Assembly: GCA_044224925.1 (NCBI GenBank)
Contig: JBGAJM010000007.1
Span: 34,767 to 98,766 of the forward strand
Direction of reading: 5' to 3'
Source: Kapaibacterium sp044224925
GTDB lineage: Bacteria > Bacteroidota > Ignavibacteria > Kapaibacteriales > Kapaibacteriaceae
Length of the DNA: 64,000 nt
A program made the position numbers and the translations under genes. Each line of letters begins with the position of its first letter. Within the stretch, counting starts at the first letter, position 1. Below the pieces are notes generated by a model, which saw nothing but the letters and a program-made list of their open reading frames with translations, was not told the DNA's origin and searched no databases. Below, one piece after another: positions 36,586-45,954 of this stretch.

Positions 36586-38534
36586 GAACGACCGACGAGA
36601 TCTTTGCTGACATCAAGAACGCAAACTTGACCCATGATTCTGTGGCGTTGCATGCCCTAGCGCAGGAGCTTCATGCGATGGGCACGCCTCGTGCAGAGGC
36701 AGCGGCGTTGAACACGTTGGGGGTTCTATACTTTAACACGGCCAACTATCCGGCAGCGCTCGACCACTACCGCCGCGCATTCGTGTTGTATGAGCAGACC
36801 GGGAATCACAATGGCATGTCGAACGCCACACTCAACATGGGCGTTGTGTACCAGAGTCTTGGTGACTATTCGTCGGCACTCGAACAGTTCTGCCGGGCGC
36901 AGGCATTATCTGAAGAGCTTGGTGACCGCAACGGCACGGCGAACGCCACACTCAACATTGGCATGTTGTACCAAAGCATGGGCGAATACCCGTCAGCGCT
37001 CGAGTATCTCCATCGAGTACTGTCCATGTTCGAAGAGCTTGGCAACCCCAATCGACTGGCAACCGCTACGCTCAACATCGGCATCGTCTACTTCCGCACT
37101 GGTTCCTACCCGCAGGCGATAGAGCACATCCAGCGAGCGTTGTCCGTGTCTGAAGAACTGAACAACCTTGCGGGGATGGCAACATGCTACAGCAACATCG
37201 GAGCGGTGTACGGCGAAATGGGCGAGTTCCCTGCCTCCCTCCAGCACTTCCAACGCGCATTGGTCATCCATCAAGAGCAGGGCAACCGCAGCAAAGTGGC
37301 AAGCGACATGAGCGACATGGGAACACTGTACTCGCGCTCAGGTGACCACGCGACGGCGCTCGAGTGCTTCCGGCAAGCTATTGCAATACAAGAAGAGCTG
37401 GGCAATCGTGTCGCATTGACAAATTCCTTGGGCAGCATGATCACCGTCCTGCTTGACACCGACCAGGATGACGAAGCCACGACGCTGCTGGACCAGCAGT
37501 CGACCATGCAAATGGGCAGTCCACTCGTCCAGGCAGAGTATGCAGCGAACCGCGCAACGCTTTCCGAGCATCGCGGAGACCTGGACGCTGCGAGAGAGTT
37601 TCTCACCCAGGCCCTTACGACCGTGGCGGGGTCCGGTTCACGTGCGGAATCGTCGTTGTTCCATCTGCGACTTCGCGACCTAGCTCAGAAGCGCAATGAC
37701 TTTGCAGGGTTCATCGAGCACAATGCAGAGTATCAACGGATCACCGAAGAGGTCCGCGGCAAAGATGCGACACAGAAGATGGCAGTGATGGATGCTGAGA
37801 GGAAGGCCGAGCACGTTGATCGTGAGCGCGTAAAGGAACGCGCCTTGCTCTACGGTGCCTTGCCAAAGAGTGTTGCCGATCGCATGCTTCGCGGCGAAAA
37901 GGTCTCCGGCGATCACTATGATGACGCCTCGGTGATCTTCGCCGACATCGTTGGCTTCACACAGCTCAGTGAACAAATGTCACCTGGTGACGTGGTCAAC
38001 CTGCTCGAAGAACTCTTTACGCTGTTCGATGCCATATGTGAGCGGCACGGCGTGACCAAGATCAAGACCATCGGCGATTCGTACATGTGCGTGTCGTTCG
38101 ACAACGTCGTCAACGCCGCCCTGTGCGCCTTGGAGTTCAATCGAATTCAATACACAATACAGAATACAGAATCCAATCAGGCAATGCTGCAATACAGAAT
38201 AGGCGTGCATTGTGGACCTGTGACGGCCGGCGTGATCGGCACGCAACGATTGCAGTACGATGTGTGGGGCGATACGGTGAACGTTGCGTCACGCATGGAG
38301 TCCGCCGGGGAACCAGGCAAGGTGCATGTGTCCGAAGCATTTGCTGTGAATCTGAAGAGCAATACAGAATACACAATACAGAATGCAATCAAGGAATCAA
38401 GGAATCAAGGATCCCACGAAGTGCCACTTGTCACTGGTAACTCTTCACTTGTAACTCAGCTCCGTGGCTCGATCGACATCAAAGGCAAAGGCCCGATGAC
38501 GACATACTGGCTAAGCGCAATACAGAGCACATAG
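36582..38534 (+). CDS. TPR-adenylate cyclase 4, repeat of a different kind in the catalytic loop
   Basis: 650 residues. The GTG start at 36582 overlaps the TGA of the previous gene (GTGA). Eight or so TPR units have unusually similar DNA, a shorter linker region (YGALPKSVADRMLRGE), and catalytic D455, K495, D499 with YDVWGDTVNVASRM. In the loop where relatives carry SHEV repeats, this one has IQYTIQNTESNQAMLQY, which is the translated AATACAGAATAC unit of the composite element. The C-terminal linker also contains that unit. Active-site residues are complete. Confidence 0.92.
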   Translation: MRTTDEIFADIKNANLTHDSVALHALAQELHAMGTPRAEAAALNTLGVLYFNTANYPAALDHYRRAFVLYEQTGNHNGMSNATLNMGVVYQSLGDYSSALEQFCRAQALSEELGDRNGTANATLNIGMLYQSMGEYPSALEYLHRVLSMFEELGNPNRLATATLNIGIVYFRTGSYPQAIEHIQRALSVSEELNNLAGMATCYSNIGAVYGEMGEFPASLQHFQRALVIHQEQGNRSKVASDMSDMGTLYSRSGDHATALECFRQAIAIQEELGNRVALTNSLGSMITVLLDTDQDDEATTLLDQQSTMQMGSPLVQAEYAANRATLSEHRGDLDAAREFLTQALTTVAGSGSRAESSLFHLRLRDLAQKRNDFAGFIEHNAEYQRITEEVRGKDATQKMAVMDAERKAEHVDRERVKERALLYGALPKSVADRMLRGEKVSGDHYDDASVIFADIVGFTQLSEQMSPGDVVNLLEELFTLFDAICERHGVTKIKTIGDSYMCVSFDNVVNAALCALEFNRIQYTIQNTESNQAMLQYRIGVHCGPVTAGVIGTQRLQYDVWGDTVNVASRMESAGEPGKVHVSEAFAVNLKSNTEYTIQNAIKESRNQGSHEVPLVTGNSSLVTQLRGSIDIKGKGPMTTYWLSAIQST

Positions 38535-38613
38535 TACAAGATCCAATCAACGGATCAACGAATCACGAATCGCACAACGTGCCACTTGTCACTTGTCACT
38601 TGTCACTTGTCAC
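38534..38613. repeat. Composite repeat between a cyclase and a minus-strand membrane gene
   Basis: ACAAGATCCAATCAACGGATC-like units, one CGCACAACGTGCCACTTG and four CTTGTCA units. The end of the array supplies, on the minus strand, the AAG TGA that ends the membrane-protein gene at 38610. Confidence 0.85.
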
Positions 38614-39002
38614 TTTGACCGCCTCGGTATCATCACCGCTGCAACGATCGCCGTCAGGTGCATTGGCACGGAGAGGATCGTGAAGTTCAGCGGGGTTGCC
38701 GATCCATCAGGCATTGGCGTTGTGAAGGAGCCCCAAGTGCTGAGCAGTCCAAGAACCACTGTCCCCACGACGTACAGGCGCTCACCGCGGACACCGGCAC
38801 GCTGAAGGAAGAAGTAGGCAAGGGCGGCAACGAGCATGGGAATGATGCTCATCATCGTCACCGACATCGGGTTGATCATCTGCGGTACGCTGAACCCGGA
38901 GAGGTTCGTGAAGGCGAGTACCCAGATGTTGTTGACGAGGGCAAGTACTGCACCAACGATGATGGCGGCGGTGGCGAGGTGTTTGAGGGAACGATGTTCC
39001 AT
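38610..39002 (-). CDS. Four-helix membrane protein, likely MarR-regulated
   Basis: 130 residues with four hydrophobic segments (about 10-30, 45-68, 75-93 and 105-125), ending in basic PRRSK. It resembles small DUF-type membrane proteins found beside MarR regulators; I cannot name the family with confidence. The MarR gene lies 76 bp upstream on the same strand and a strong inverted repeat sits between them. The last codon and stop are written by a heptamer repeat. Confidence 0.6.
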   Translation of the reverse strand: MEHRSLKHLATAAIIVGAVLALVNNIWVLAFTNLSGFSVPQMINPMSVTMMSIIPMLVAALAYFFLQRAGVRGERLYVVGTVVLGLLSTWGSFTTPMPDGSATPLNFTILSVPMHLTAIVAAVMIPRRSK

Positions 39003-39021
39003 GATGCGAGACTCCTGCTTT

Positions 39022-39054
39022 GTATTCGTTGCGACGATTTTTGTTGCAACGAAT
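39022..39054. promoter_or_regulatory. Inverted repeat, probable MarR operator (distal)
   Basis: ATTCGTTGC (39024-39032) and GCAACGAAT (39046-39054) are perfect inverted arms; the inner TTGTTGCAAC (39041-39050) repeats the core of the palindrome in front of the MarR gene. It lies 20-52 bp upstream of the membrane-protein start at 39002. Confidence 0.7.
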
Positions 39055-39078
39055 ATGTGGGTAAAAAAAATGACGTGG

Positions 39079-39531
39079 TCAGTCGCGAAGCTTGTCCAGC
39101 AACGTGCTGAGCATCTCCGATTCTTTGTCTGTAAGACGACCCTGCAGTCGTGCTGCAGCGGCCATCACCTTTTCGTTAAGGGCTCCAAGCTTGCGCAATC
39201 CGGCCGGTGTTAGCCACACTTCCATGCGACGGCGATCTTCGGCGCTGTTCTCCCGCTTCACGTAGCCGAGGGCGACGAGCTTGTCGACGAGTCGTGTGAC
39301 GTCGGGCTGCTTGTCGAGCATGACCTCTTTGATCTCGCCAGGACTCAATTTCCGTGGGTGACTCCCCTTCAGGATCCGAAGGATGTTGAACTGCGCAGCC
39401 GTGATCGACTCGCCCGCAAACACCTCGGCCTGCTGGTCTCGCAGCCAATTGCTCGTGTACAGCACGTTCAGCACCACCTTCTGCAAGGGGCTGGCAAATC
39501 GCTGCTGTTTGATCACGTGCTCGAACTTCAT
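39079..39531 (-). CDS. MarR-family transcriptional regulator
   Basis: 150 residues from the ATG at 39531 (MKFEHVIKQQRF). Winged helix-turn-helix with the family pattern ITAAQFNILRILKG, LSPGEIKEVMLDKQPDVTRLVDKLVALGYV and the wing ENSAEDRRRMEVWLTPAG. These regulators bind palindromes as dimers and release them on ligand binding. A TTGTTGCAACAA palindrome lies just upstream, a related one precedes the next gene, so it probably represses itself and the membrane protein. Confidence 0.9.
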   Translation of the reverse strand: MKFEHVIKQQRFASPLQKVVLNVLYTSNWLRDQQAEVFAGESITAAQFNILRILKGSHPRKLSPGEIKEVMLDKQPDVTRLVDKLVALGYVKRENSAEDRRRMEVWLTPAGLRKLGALNEKVMAAAARLQGRLTDKESEMLSTLLDKLRD

Positions 39532-39554
39532 GGATGCAAGATAGGACATTTTAT

Positions 39555-39566
39555 TTGTTGCAACAA
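39555..39566. promoter_or_regulatory. Perfect 12-bp palindrome, probable MarR operator (proximal)
   Basis: TTGTTGCAACAA lies 24 bp upstream of the MarR start codon and 40 bp upstream of the divergent cyclase start at 39607, so it may control both directions. Confidence 0.7.
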
Positions 39567-39606
39567 GTATTTACGTCGCAGCCCTATAACTCCGTAAGTT
39601 GATTCC

Positions 39607-41904
39607 ATGCCTCCCTCCTTCCTTGACGCCGTTCTCGAGGCAACGAGAGCGGGTGACGCGGCGCTACTGCGCCACCTTGCCACGGAACGTGCCCCCAACA
39701 CAACGGCGCATGGGATGGCCGTTCGCGCGTACGCGAATGGATGTGCCGACGAGATCGATGGCAACGCTGTCGAAGCAGCTGCGAACTTCGAGCGAGCACT
39801 GGCTCTCGAACACGATCTCGGTGATCGTCGGATCCAGGCAGCAGTGGTCTTCCGCCTCGGCAATGCGTACGATCGGTCAGGCCAGACGGTCAAGGCGATC
39901 GAACAGATGAAGCGCGCCCTTGCACTCCACGAAGAACTTGACGATCGTGCGGCCGTTGCAACAACAACCGGTCGGATCGGCGCACTCTATCAGCAAACTG
40001 GAAACTATCAGCTAGCGTTGGAGATTTGTCGCAAGGCATTGGCCGACTTCGAGCGTCTTGGAGATCGTGTCGGCATCGCCAAGCAGACAGGCGAGATCGG
40101 CACCACGTATTACTATACCGGTGACTATCGGCAGGCATTGGAACACTGGCAGCGTGCCGCTGCAGCGCTTGAAGAGCTTGGCGAGATCAGCAGCCTTGCA
40201 CGGGTCACGGGTAACATGGGCAACGTCCATCACTACATTGGTGAGCACGCGCAAGCGATCGAGCTGTACCAACGTGCGTTGGACCTGCACACAAAGATCA
40301 ATGATCTCGGAAGTGCGGCCAACATCACGCGCAATCTCGCCAATGTCTACCGCAGCATCGGCAGCTATGCCCTCGCACTGGAACATTTCGATCGTGCCTT
40401 GGCACGATTCGAGGAACTTGGCAACAAGAGTGGCATTGCCCAAACCACCTGCAGTATCGGCTTGATCTATGTTGATATCGGCGACTTTCCGTTGTCGCTC
40501 ACCTATCTGCATCGTGGTCTGGCTCTGCACGAAGAACTCGGTGATCGTGCGTCGGCGGCACTCGTTACGGGCCACATTGGGGGCGTGCACGCAGAGGCCG
40601 GCGATCTCACGCAGGCATTGGACCATCTCCAACGCTCATTCTCTGTGCTCGAGGAACTTGGCGAACGCACGAGCGTTGCACGCGTCACGGGAAACATCGG
40701 ACTTGTGTACGCCAGGCATGGCGATCACGCTTTGGCGCTGGAATACTACAATCGTGCGTTGACCATGCATGCGGAGATGGGCAACCAGGTTGGCATGAAC
40801 CATATTCGCGGAAACATCCTGGATGTTCTCCTCAAGGCCGAGCGGTATGTCGATGCTGAGTCCGTCCTATCGGCCCTGGACGCCGCAACGAACGACGATC
40901 CGCGCATCACGATCGCCAAAGAGATCGGTCGCGCCAAGATCCAACGTCATCAAGGTCGGATCGATGTCGCCATGCACACGCTCACGTCCGCCCTTGCGAT
41001 CGCACAAGAACATGCCCTTCCCGCACAGCAAGCCGAACTGCATGAGCAGCTACGCGACCTCTGCGAGCCGCGCAACGATCTCGCCGGATACATTGCCCAC
41101 AACAGGGAGTTCACGCGCATCACTGCAGAGATCAATGGCAGAGATACATCGATCAAGATGGCCATCCAGGAGAAGCAGCGCGAGATCGATGCCGTCCATC
41201 GGGAGCATCAGCGACACATGACCGTGCTTCACTCAACACTCCCAAAGCATATTGCGGAGAGGGTGGCAAGGGGCGAAAAGGTCAACGACCAACACGAGAA
41301 CACAGCAGTGTTGTTCCTGGACGTTGCGGGCTTCACCACGAACTCGGCGCAGCTTGATGCCGGTAGCGTCGTCGATCTGCTCCAGAAGATCTTCACCACG
41401 TTCGATGCGATCTGCGCAGAGCGCAACGCGATGAAGATCAAGACCATCGGCGATGCCTACATGGCGGTCGCCTTTCCATCGGACCATCATGTCGAAGACC
41501 TTGCCGCCGTGGCCCTTGCCATGCGATCTGCCGAGTTCACGTGGCCACATACGGGAGAGCGCGTGCAGTTCCGCATCGGCCTGCACATCGGTCCCGTCAT
41601 CGCCGGCGTCCTCGGCACGGAACGGATCCAATACGATGTGTGGGGAGACACCGTCAACGTTGCGTCGAGGATGGAAAGTTCAGGAGAGGCCGGGCGGATT
41701 CATATCTCCGAGGCGTTTGCTTTGAATCTGAAGAGCAATACAGAATACACAATACAGAATGCGATCAAGGAATCAAGGAATCAAGGATCCCACGAAGTGC
41801 TACTTGTCACTGGTAACTTGTCACTTGTCACTACCTTCCGAGGTATGATCGACATCAAAGGCAAAGGCCCTATGCAAACCTATTGGCTGGAGAGCACCAC
41901 GTGA
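39607..41904 (+). CDS. TPR-adenylate cyclase 5, longest TPR region, no SHEV
   Basis: 765 residues. About ten TPR units (to ~425), linker LHSTLPKHIAERVARGEKV, catalytic D572 (FLDVAGFT), K612 and D616 (KIKTIGDAYM), YDVWGDTVNVASRM. The loop used for SHEV insertion elsewhere holds an ordinary sequence (EFTWPHTGERVQFRIG), giving a view of the uninterrupted catalytic domain. The C-terminal linker still carries NTEYTIQNAIKESRN and the heptamer-derived LVTGNLSLVT. The start region is divergent from the MarR gene. Confidence 0.92.
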   Translation: MPPSFLDAVLEATRAGDAALLRHLATERAPNTTAHGMAVRAYANGCADEIDGNAVEAAANFERALALEHDLGDRRIQAAVVFRLGNAYDRSGQTVKAIEQMKRALALHEELDDRAAVATTTGRIGALYQQTGNYQLALEICRKALADFERLGDRVGIAKQTGEIGTTYYYTGDYRQALEHWQRAAAALEELGEISSLARVTGNMGNVHHYIGEHAQAIELYQRALDLHTKINDLGSAANITRNLANVYRSIGSYALALEHFDRALARFEELGNKSGIAQTTCSIGLIYVDIGDFPLSLTYLHRGLALHEELGDRASAALVTGHIGGVHAEAGDLTQALDHLQRSFSVLEELGERTSVARVTGNIGLVYARHGDHALALEYYNRALTMHAEMGNQVGMNHIRGNILDVLLKAERYVDAESVLSALDAATNDDPRITIAKEIGRAKIQRHQGRIDVAMHTLTSALAIAQEHALPAQQAELHEQLRDLCEPRNDLAGYIAHNREFTRITAEINGRDTSIKMAIQEKQREIDAVHREHQRHMTVLHSTLPKHIAERVARGEKVNDQHENTAVLFLDVAGFTTNSAQLDAGSVVDLLQKIFTTFDAICAERNAMKIKTIGDAYMAVAFPSDHHVEDLAAVALAMRSAEFTWPHTGERVQFRIGLHIGPVIAGVLGTERIQYDVWGDTVNVASRMESSGEAGRIHISEAFALNLKSNTEYTIQNAIKESRNQGSHEVLLVTGNLSLVTTFRGMIDIKGKGPMQTYWLESTT

Positions 41905-43976
41905 GAGACGTCGAAGAGATCCTGAACGACGTGATCCGTGCGCGGAGCGTCAACGATATCGAAGCCCTGCAACGATATGCCGATGAATTACAGGAGCACG
42001 ATACACCGCTCGCAAACGCCGTGGCCGATCGGTCGCTTGGGACCGTTTGTCTGATGCGGGGCGACTACACGAGCGCGCTGACACATTATCAACGGGCAAT
42101 CGAGTTGTCTGAACAGATCGGCGATCGGATCGGCATAGCCCGCGTTACGAACAACATCGGGATCGTGCATCTCAATACCGGCGATCATGATCGAGCCCTC
42201 GAGTACTTCCATCGTGCGTTGGCGCTGAGCAACGAGGTCGGCGATCGCGATAACGAGTCCAGTATTGTCGGCAACATCGCCCATGTCCTTCGGAGCACCG
42301 GCGATCTGACCGCGGCACTGGAACGCTATCACCAGGCACTGGCCATCTGCGAAGAGCTTGGTGATCTGAACGGTGTGGCCGGACATGCATGCAACATCGG
42401 ACTCACGCTCTCCAACATTGATGATTACCCTGCCGCCCTCGAATACCTCCATCGATCCCTCTCCCTTTCCACGGAATTGGGGAACAAGGTCTTTGCAGCG
42501 AATGCGATCGTGAACATCGGCAACATCTATGACTTCACCGGCGACTATGTCACCGCGTTGGAGAACTACGATGCTGCTGTTGCGATGTATGAGGAGATCG
42601 GTGACAAGCATGGTTTGGCAAATGCCGAAACGTGCATTGGGTGGACCCATCAGCACATTGGCGATCTCACGACGGCACTGGAGCATCATCGTCGCGCCAT
42701 GGCGATGCATCAAGAGCTTGGTGAGGTCCAGGCGGCTGCGAATGATCAGTGCAATATCATTCTCGTCCTTCTCGAACGAGGAGCCTTTGACGAAGCACGT
42801 CCGCTGATCGACACCCTGGACACCATGTCGATGGACGATCCTGTTCTGCGTATCTGGCGGGAACAATGTCGCGCCGGACTGCAATCGGGTGAAGGTGACC
42901 ATGATGCCGCAGCGACGACCTTTCAGCGCGCTCTTGGTGATGCCAATGACCACGGCCTCAGATCAAAGGCTGCTGATGTCCACAAGGCCCTTCGTGATCT
43001 TGCGCAAAAGCGTAATGACCTTGCCGGCTATATCGAGCACAACAACGAATACACACGTATCACCGAAGAGATCAACGGCAAGGACACTGCAACGAAGCTC
43101 GCCATGCAAGCCAAGCAGCGGGAGATCGACGCTCGTGAGCGCGAGCACCAGAAACACCTGGCCGTTCTCCATTCCACCTTGCCAAAGGAGATCGCAGAGA
43201 GGGTGGCAAGGGGCGAGGTGGTCAACGATCATTTCGAGAATGCAACGGTGATCTTCCTCGACATCGTTGGGTTCACGGAGCTCTCATCGACCATGTCATC
43301 CCAAGAGGTCATTGCACTACTTGACGATGTGTTCACGCAATGCGATGCTATCTGTGAGAAGTACAACGTCACCAAGATCAAGACCATCGGTGACAGCTAC
43401 ATGTGTGTCTCATTCGATAGCGTCGTCAATGCCGCACTCTGTGCGCTGGAAATGTCGAGCATCAGCATCTCCCACGAAGTGTCCCACGCAGTGTCCCACG
43501 AAGTGTCCCACGCAGTGTCCCACGCAGTGTCCCACGCAGTGTCCCACGAAGTGTCCCACGAAGTGTCCCACGAAGTGCTCTTCCGCATCGGAATGCACTG
43601 CGGGCCTGTAACGGCCGGTGTTATCGGCACCCAACGTATGCAGTATGATGTGTGGGGCGACACGGTGAACGTTGCGTCGAGGATGGAGTCGGCGGGCGCT
43701 CCTGGACGTGTGCATGTATCCGAAGCGTTTGCTTTGAATCTGAAGAGCAATACAGAATACACAATACAGAATTCAATCAAAGAATCTCAGAATCCAGAAT
43801 CCCACGGAGTGTCCCACAACGTGTCCCACAAAGTGTCCCACAACGTGTCGCACAACGTGTCGCACGAAGTGTCTTCGTCACTTGTAACGATCGAGCGCGG
43901 CTCGATCGACGTTAAGGGCAAAGGCCCCATGCAGACCTACTGGCTGGAGCAACTCCATGACCCTGTAGGTCCGTAA
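41901..43976 (+). CDS. TPR-adenylate cyclase 6, nine SHxV repeats
   Basis: 691 residues. GTG start overlapping the upstream stop (GTGA). About eight TPR units, linker LHSTLPKEIAERVARGE, catalytic D454 and K494, YDVWGDTVNVASRM. Holds the longest catalytic-loop insertion, nine tetrapeptides (SHEV or SHAV, 524-559). The C-terminal linker is also rich in SHNV/SHKV units (HGVSHNVSHKVSHNVSHNV), with a short heptamer part (SSSLVTIERG). The final segment adds HDPVGP after YWLEQL. Confidence 0.92.
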   Translation: MRDVEEILNDVIRARSVNDIEALQRYADELQEHDTPLANAVADRSLGTVCLMRGDYTSALTHYQRAIELSEQIGDRIGIARVTNNIGIVHLNTGDHDRALEYFHRALALSNEVGDRDNESSIVGNIAHVLRSTGDLTAALERYHQALAICEELGDLNGVAGHACNIGLTLSNIDDYPAALEYLHRSLSLSTELGNKVFAANAIVNIGNIYDFTGDYVTALENYDAAVAMYEEIGDKHGLANAETCIGWTHQHIGDLTTALEHHRRAMAMHQELGEVQAAANDQCNIILVLLERGAFDEARPLIDTLDTMSMDDPVLRIWREQCRAGLQSGEGDHDAAATTFQRALGDANDHGLRSKAADVHKALRDLAQKRNDLAGYIEHNNEYTRITEEINGKDTATKLAMQAKQREIDAREREHQKHLAVLHSTLPKEIAERVARGEVVNDHFENATVIFLDIVGFTELSSTMSSQEVIALLDDVFTQCDAICEKYNVTKIKTIGDSYMCVSFDSVVNAALCALEMSSISISHEVSHAVSHEVSHAVSHAVSHAVSHEVSHEVSHEVLFRIGMHCGPVTAGVIGTQRMQYDVWGDTVNVASRMESAGAPGRVHVSEAFALNLKSNTEYTIQNSIKESQNPESHGVSHNVSHKVSHNVSHNVSHEVSSSLVTIERGSIDVKGKGPMQTYWLEQLHDPVGP

Positions 43977-43986
43977 CTTCATCCCC

Positions 43987-45954
43987 ATGACCACGAGAAC
44001 CCATGATGACATCGAAGCGGACGTTCGTGAGGCGACCAACCTCAGCAACGCCGAAGCTCTCCTGCGCCATGCAGCCGAACTCGACGAGATCGGCACCCCA
44101 CAGGCAGACGCATCAGCGTGGCTCACCCGCGGCTGGGCTCTCTACCTCCGTAGTGACTACCCCGGCGCTCTCGAGTACAACCTCCGCGCACTGGCACGCT
44201 TTGAAGAGCTCGGTGACCGCAGCGGCATGGCACACGTCATCGGCAACATTGGCATCGTGCACTTCAGCACCGGCAACTACCCAACGGCGCTCGAACACCT
44301 CCACCGCGCGCTGGCAATCCGGGATGAGCTCAACGAACGCGGTGGCGTGGCAAACGTCTCGGCCAACATCGGTAATGTGTGCAGTAGCATTGGCGACTAC
44401 CCATCAGCGCTCGAGTACTACAACCGCTCCCTCGCACTGCATGTAGAGCGTGGCGACCGCGGCCGCGCCGCAGACGTCACCTGCAACCTTGGCATCCTCC
44501 ACGGCATCACGGGCGACTACCCCGCGGCGCTTGAGCACTTCCACCGTGTCCTCGCACTCTATGAAGAGACCGGTGATCGGAGTGGCGCGGCAACCGCCAT
44601 GAGCAACATCGGAAACGTGTATAGCAGCATCGGTGACCTCCCCTCAGCGCTTGATCATTTCCAACGCGCACTGTCGTTGCGTGAAGTACTCGGCGATCGC
44701 AGTGGCGTGGCAAGTGCCACGGGCAACATCGGCAACGTGCTCAAGGATTCCGGTGAGTACCCTGCTGCCCTTCAGCACTATCACAACGCACTTGCCCTCA
44801 GCGAAGAGGTCGGCGACCGTAACGGCGCGGCATACATCAAGAGCAACATCATTGGTACGTATTTCGCAATGGGTTCCGATGCAGAGGCACAGGCCGCACT
44901 GCTCGACATGGACAGCATGCACATCGACCAGCCCATGGTGCGGATCGCCCGCGAACTGTTGCGTGGGATGCTTCAAGAACGTGGCGGTGACGTGGACGGC
45001 GCAATGGCAACGCTACAACGTGCATTGACAGAAGCAAAGGAGTACGGGCTTCGTTCACAAATGGCAGAGACACACAAGGCATTACGCGACCTGGCGCTCA
45101 AACGGAACGACCTTGCCGCCTACGTCGAACACAACAACGAATACACCCGCATCACCGAAGAGATCAACGGCAAAGACACCGCAACGAAACTCGCCATGCA
45201 GACGAAACAGCGCGAGATCGATGCCAAGGACCGCGAAACACAGAAACAACTCGCCGTGCTCCATTCCACCTTACCAAAAGAGATCGCAGAGAGGGTGGCA
45301 AGGGGCGAGGTGGTCAATGATCACTACGACAATGCCTCCGTGATCTTCCTCGACATTGTTGGGTTCACTGAGCTCTCATCGTCGATGTCGTCTCAAGAAG
45401 TGATCACGCTGCTCGACGACGTGTTCACGCAATGCGACGCGATCTGCGCCAAGCACGGCGTCACCAAGATCAAGACCATCGGCGATAGCTACATGTGTGT
45501 GTCGTTCGATAGCGTGGTCAACGCAGCGCTGTGTGCCATGGACATGTCGCGCATCCGCATCTCCCACGCAGTGTCCCACGCAGTGTCGCACAACGTGTCC
45601 CACAACGTGGCATTCCGAATAGGAATGCATTGCGGGCCGGTAACAGCAGGCGTCATCGGCAAGGAACGGATGCAGTATGATGTGTGGGGAGACACCGTCA
45701 ACGTTGCGTCACGGATGGAAAGTTCAGGAGAGGCCGGGCGGATTCATATCTCCGAGGCCTTTGCCATTGAATTGAAGAAGAATCAAGAATCAACGATCAA
45801 GAATCCAATTCTCCACGAAGTGTCCCACAACGTGTCGCACTCCGTGCCACTTGTCACTCGTCACTTGTCACTTGTAACTATCGAGCGTGGCTCGATCGAC
45901 ATCAAAGGCAAAGGCCCCATGCAGACCTACTGGCTCGAGAGCACCCAACCATGA
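43987..45954 (+). CDS. TPR-adenylate cyclase 7
   Basis: 655 residues, starting 10 bp after the previous stop. About eight TPR units whose DNA is very regular (GGCAACATCGGCAACGT and GACTACCC blocks every ~120 bp). Linker LHSTLPKEIAERVARGE, catalytic D456, K496, YDVWGDTVNVASRM. Four tetrapeptides (SHAV SHAV SHNV SHNV, 526-541). C-terminal linker EVSHNVSHSVPLVTRHLSLV precedes SIDIKGKGPMQTYWL. The next gene overlaps by ATGA. Confidence 0.92.
   Translation: MTTRTHDDIEADVREATNLSNAEALLRHAAELDEIGTPQADASAWLTRGWALYLRSDYPGALEYNLRALARFEELGDRSGMAHVIGNIGIVHFSTGNYPTALEHLHRALAIRDELNERGGVANVSANIGNVCSSIGDYPSALEYYNRSLALHVERGDRGRAADVTCNLGILHGITGDYPAALEHFHRVLALYEETGDRSGAATAMSNIGNVYSSIGDLPSALDHFQRALSLREVLGDRSGVASATGNIGNVLKDSGEYPAALQHYHNALALSEEVGDRNGAAYIKSNIIGTYFAMGSDAEAQAALLDMDSMHIDQPMVRIARELLRGMLQERGGDVDGAMATLQRALTEAKEYGLRSQMAETHKALRDLALKRNDLAAYVEHNNEYTRITEEINGKDTATKLAMQTKQREIDAKDRETQKQLAVLHSTLPKEIAERVARGEVVNDHYDNASVIFLDIVGFTELSSSMSSQEVITLLDDVFTQCDAICAKHGVTKIKTIGDSYMCVSFDSVVNAALCAMDMSRIRISHAVSHAVSHNVSHNVAFRIGMHCGPVTAGVIGKERMQYDVWGDTVNVASRMESSGEAGRIHISEAFAIELKKNQESTIKNPILHEVSHNVSHSVPLVTRHLSLVTIERGSIDIKGKGPMQTYWLESTQP

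Noticed and set aside
43470..43578. Regular short repeats resembling a CRISPR array
   Set aside because: Units are 12 bp with no unique spacers, lie in frame in a cyclase gene and are translated; there are no cas genes.
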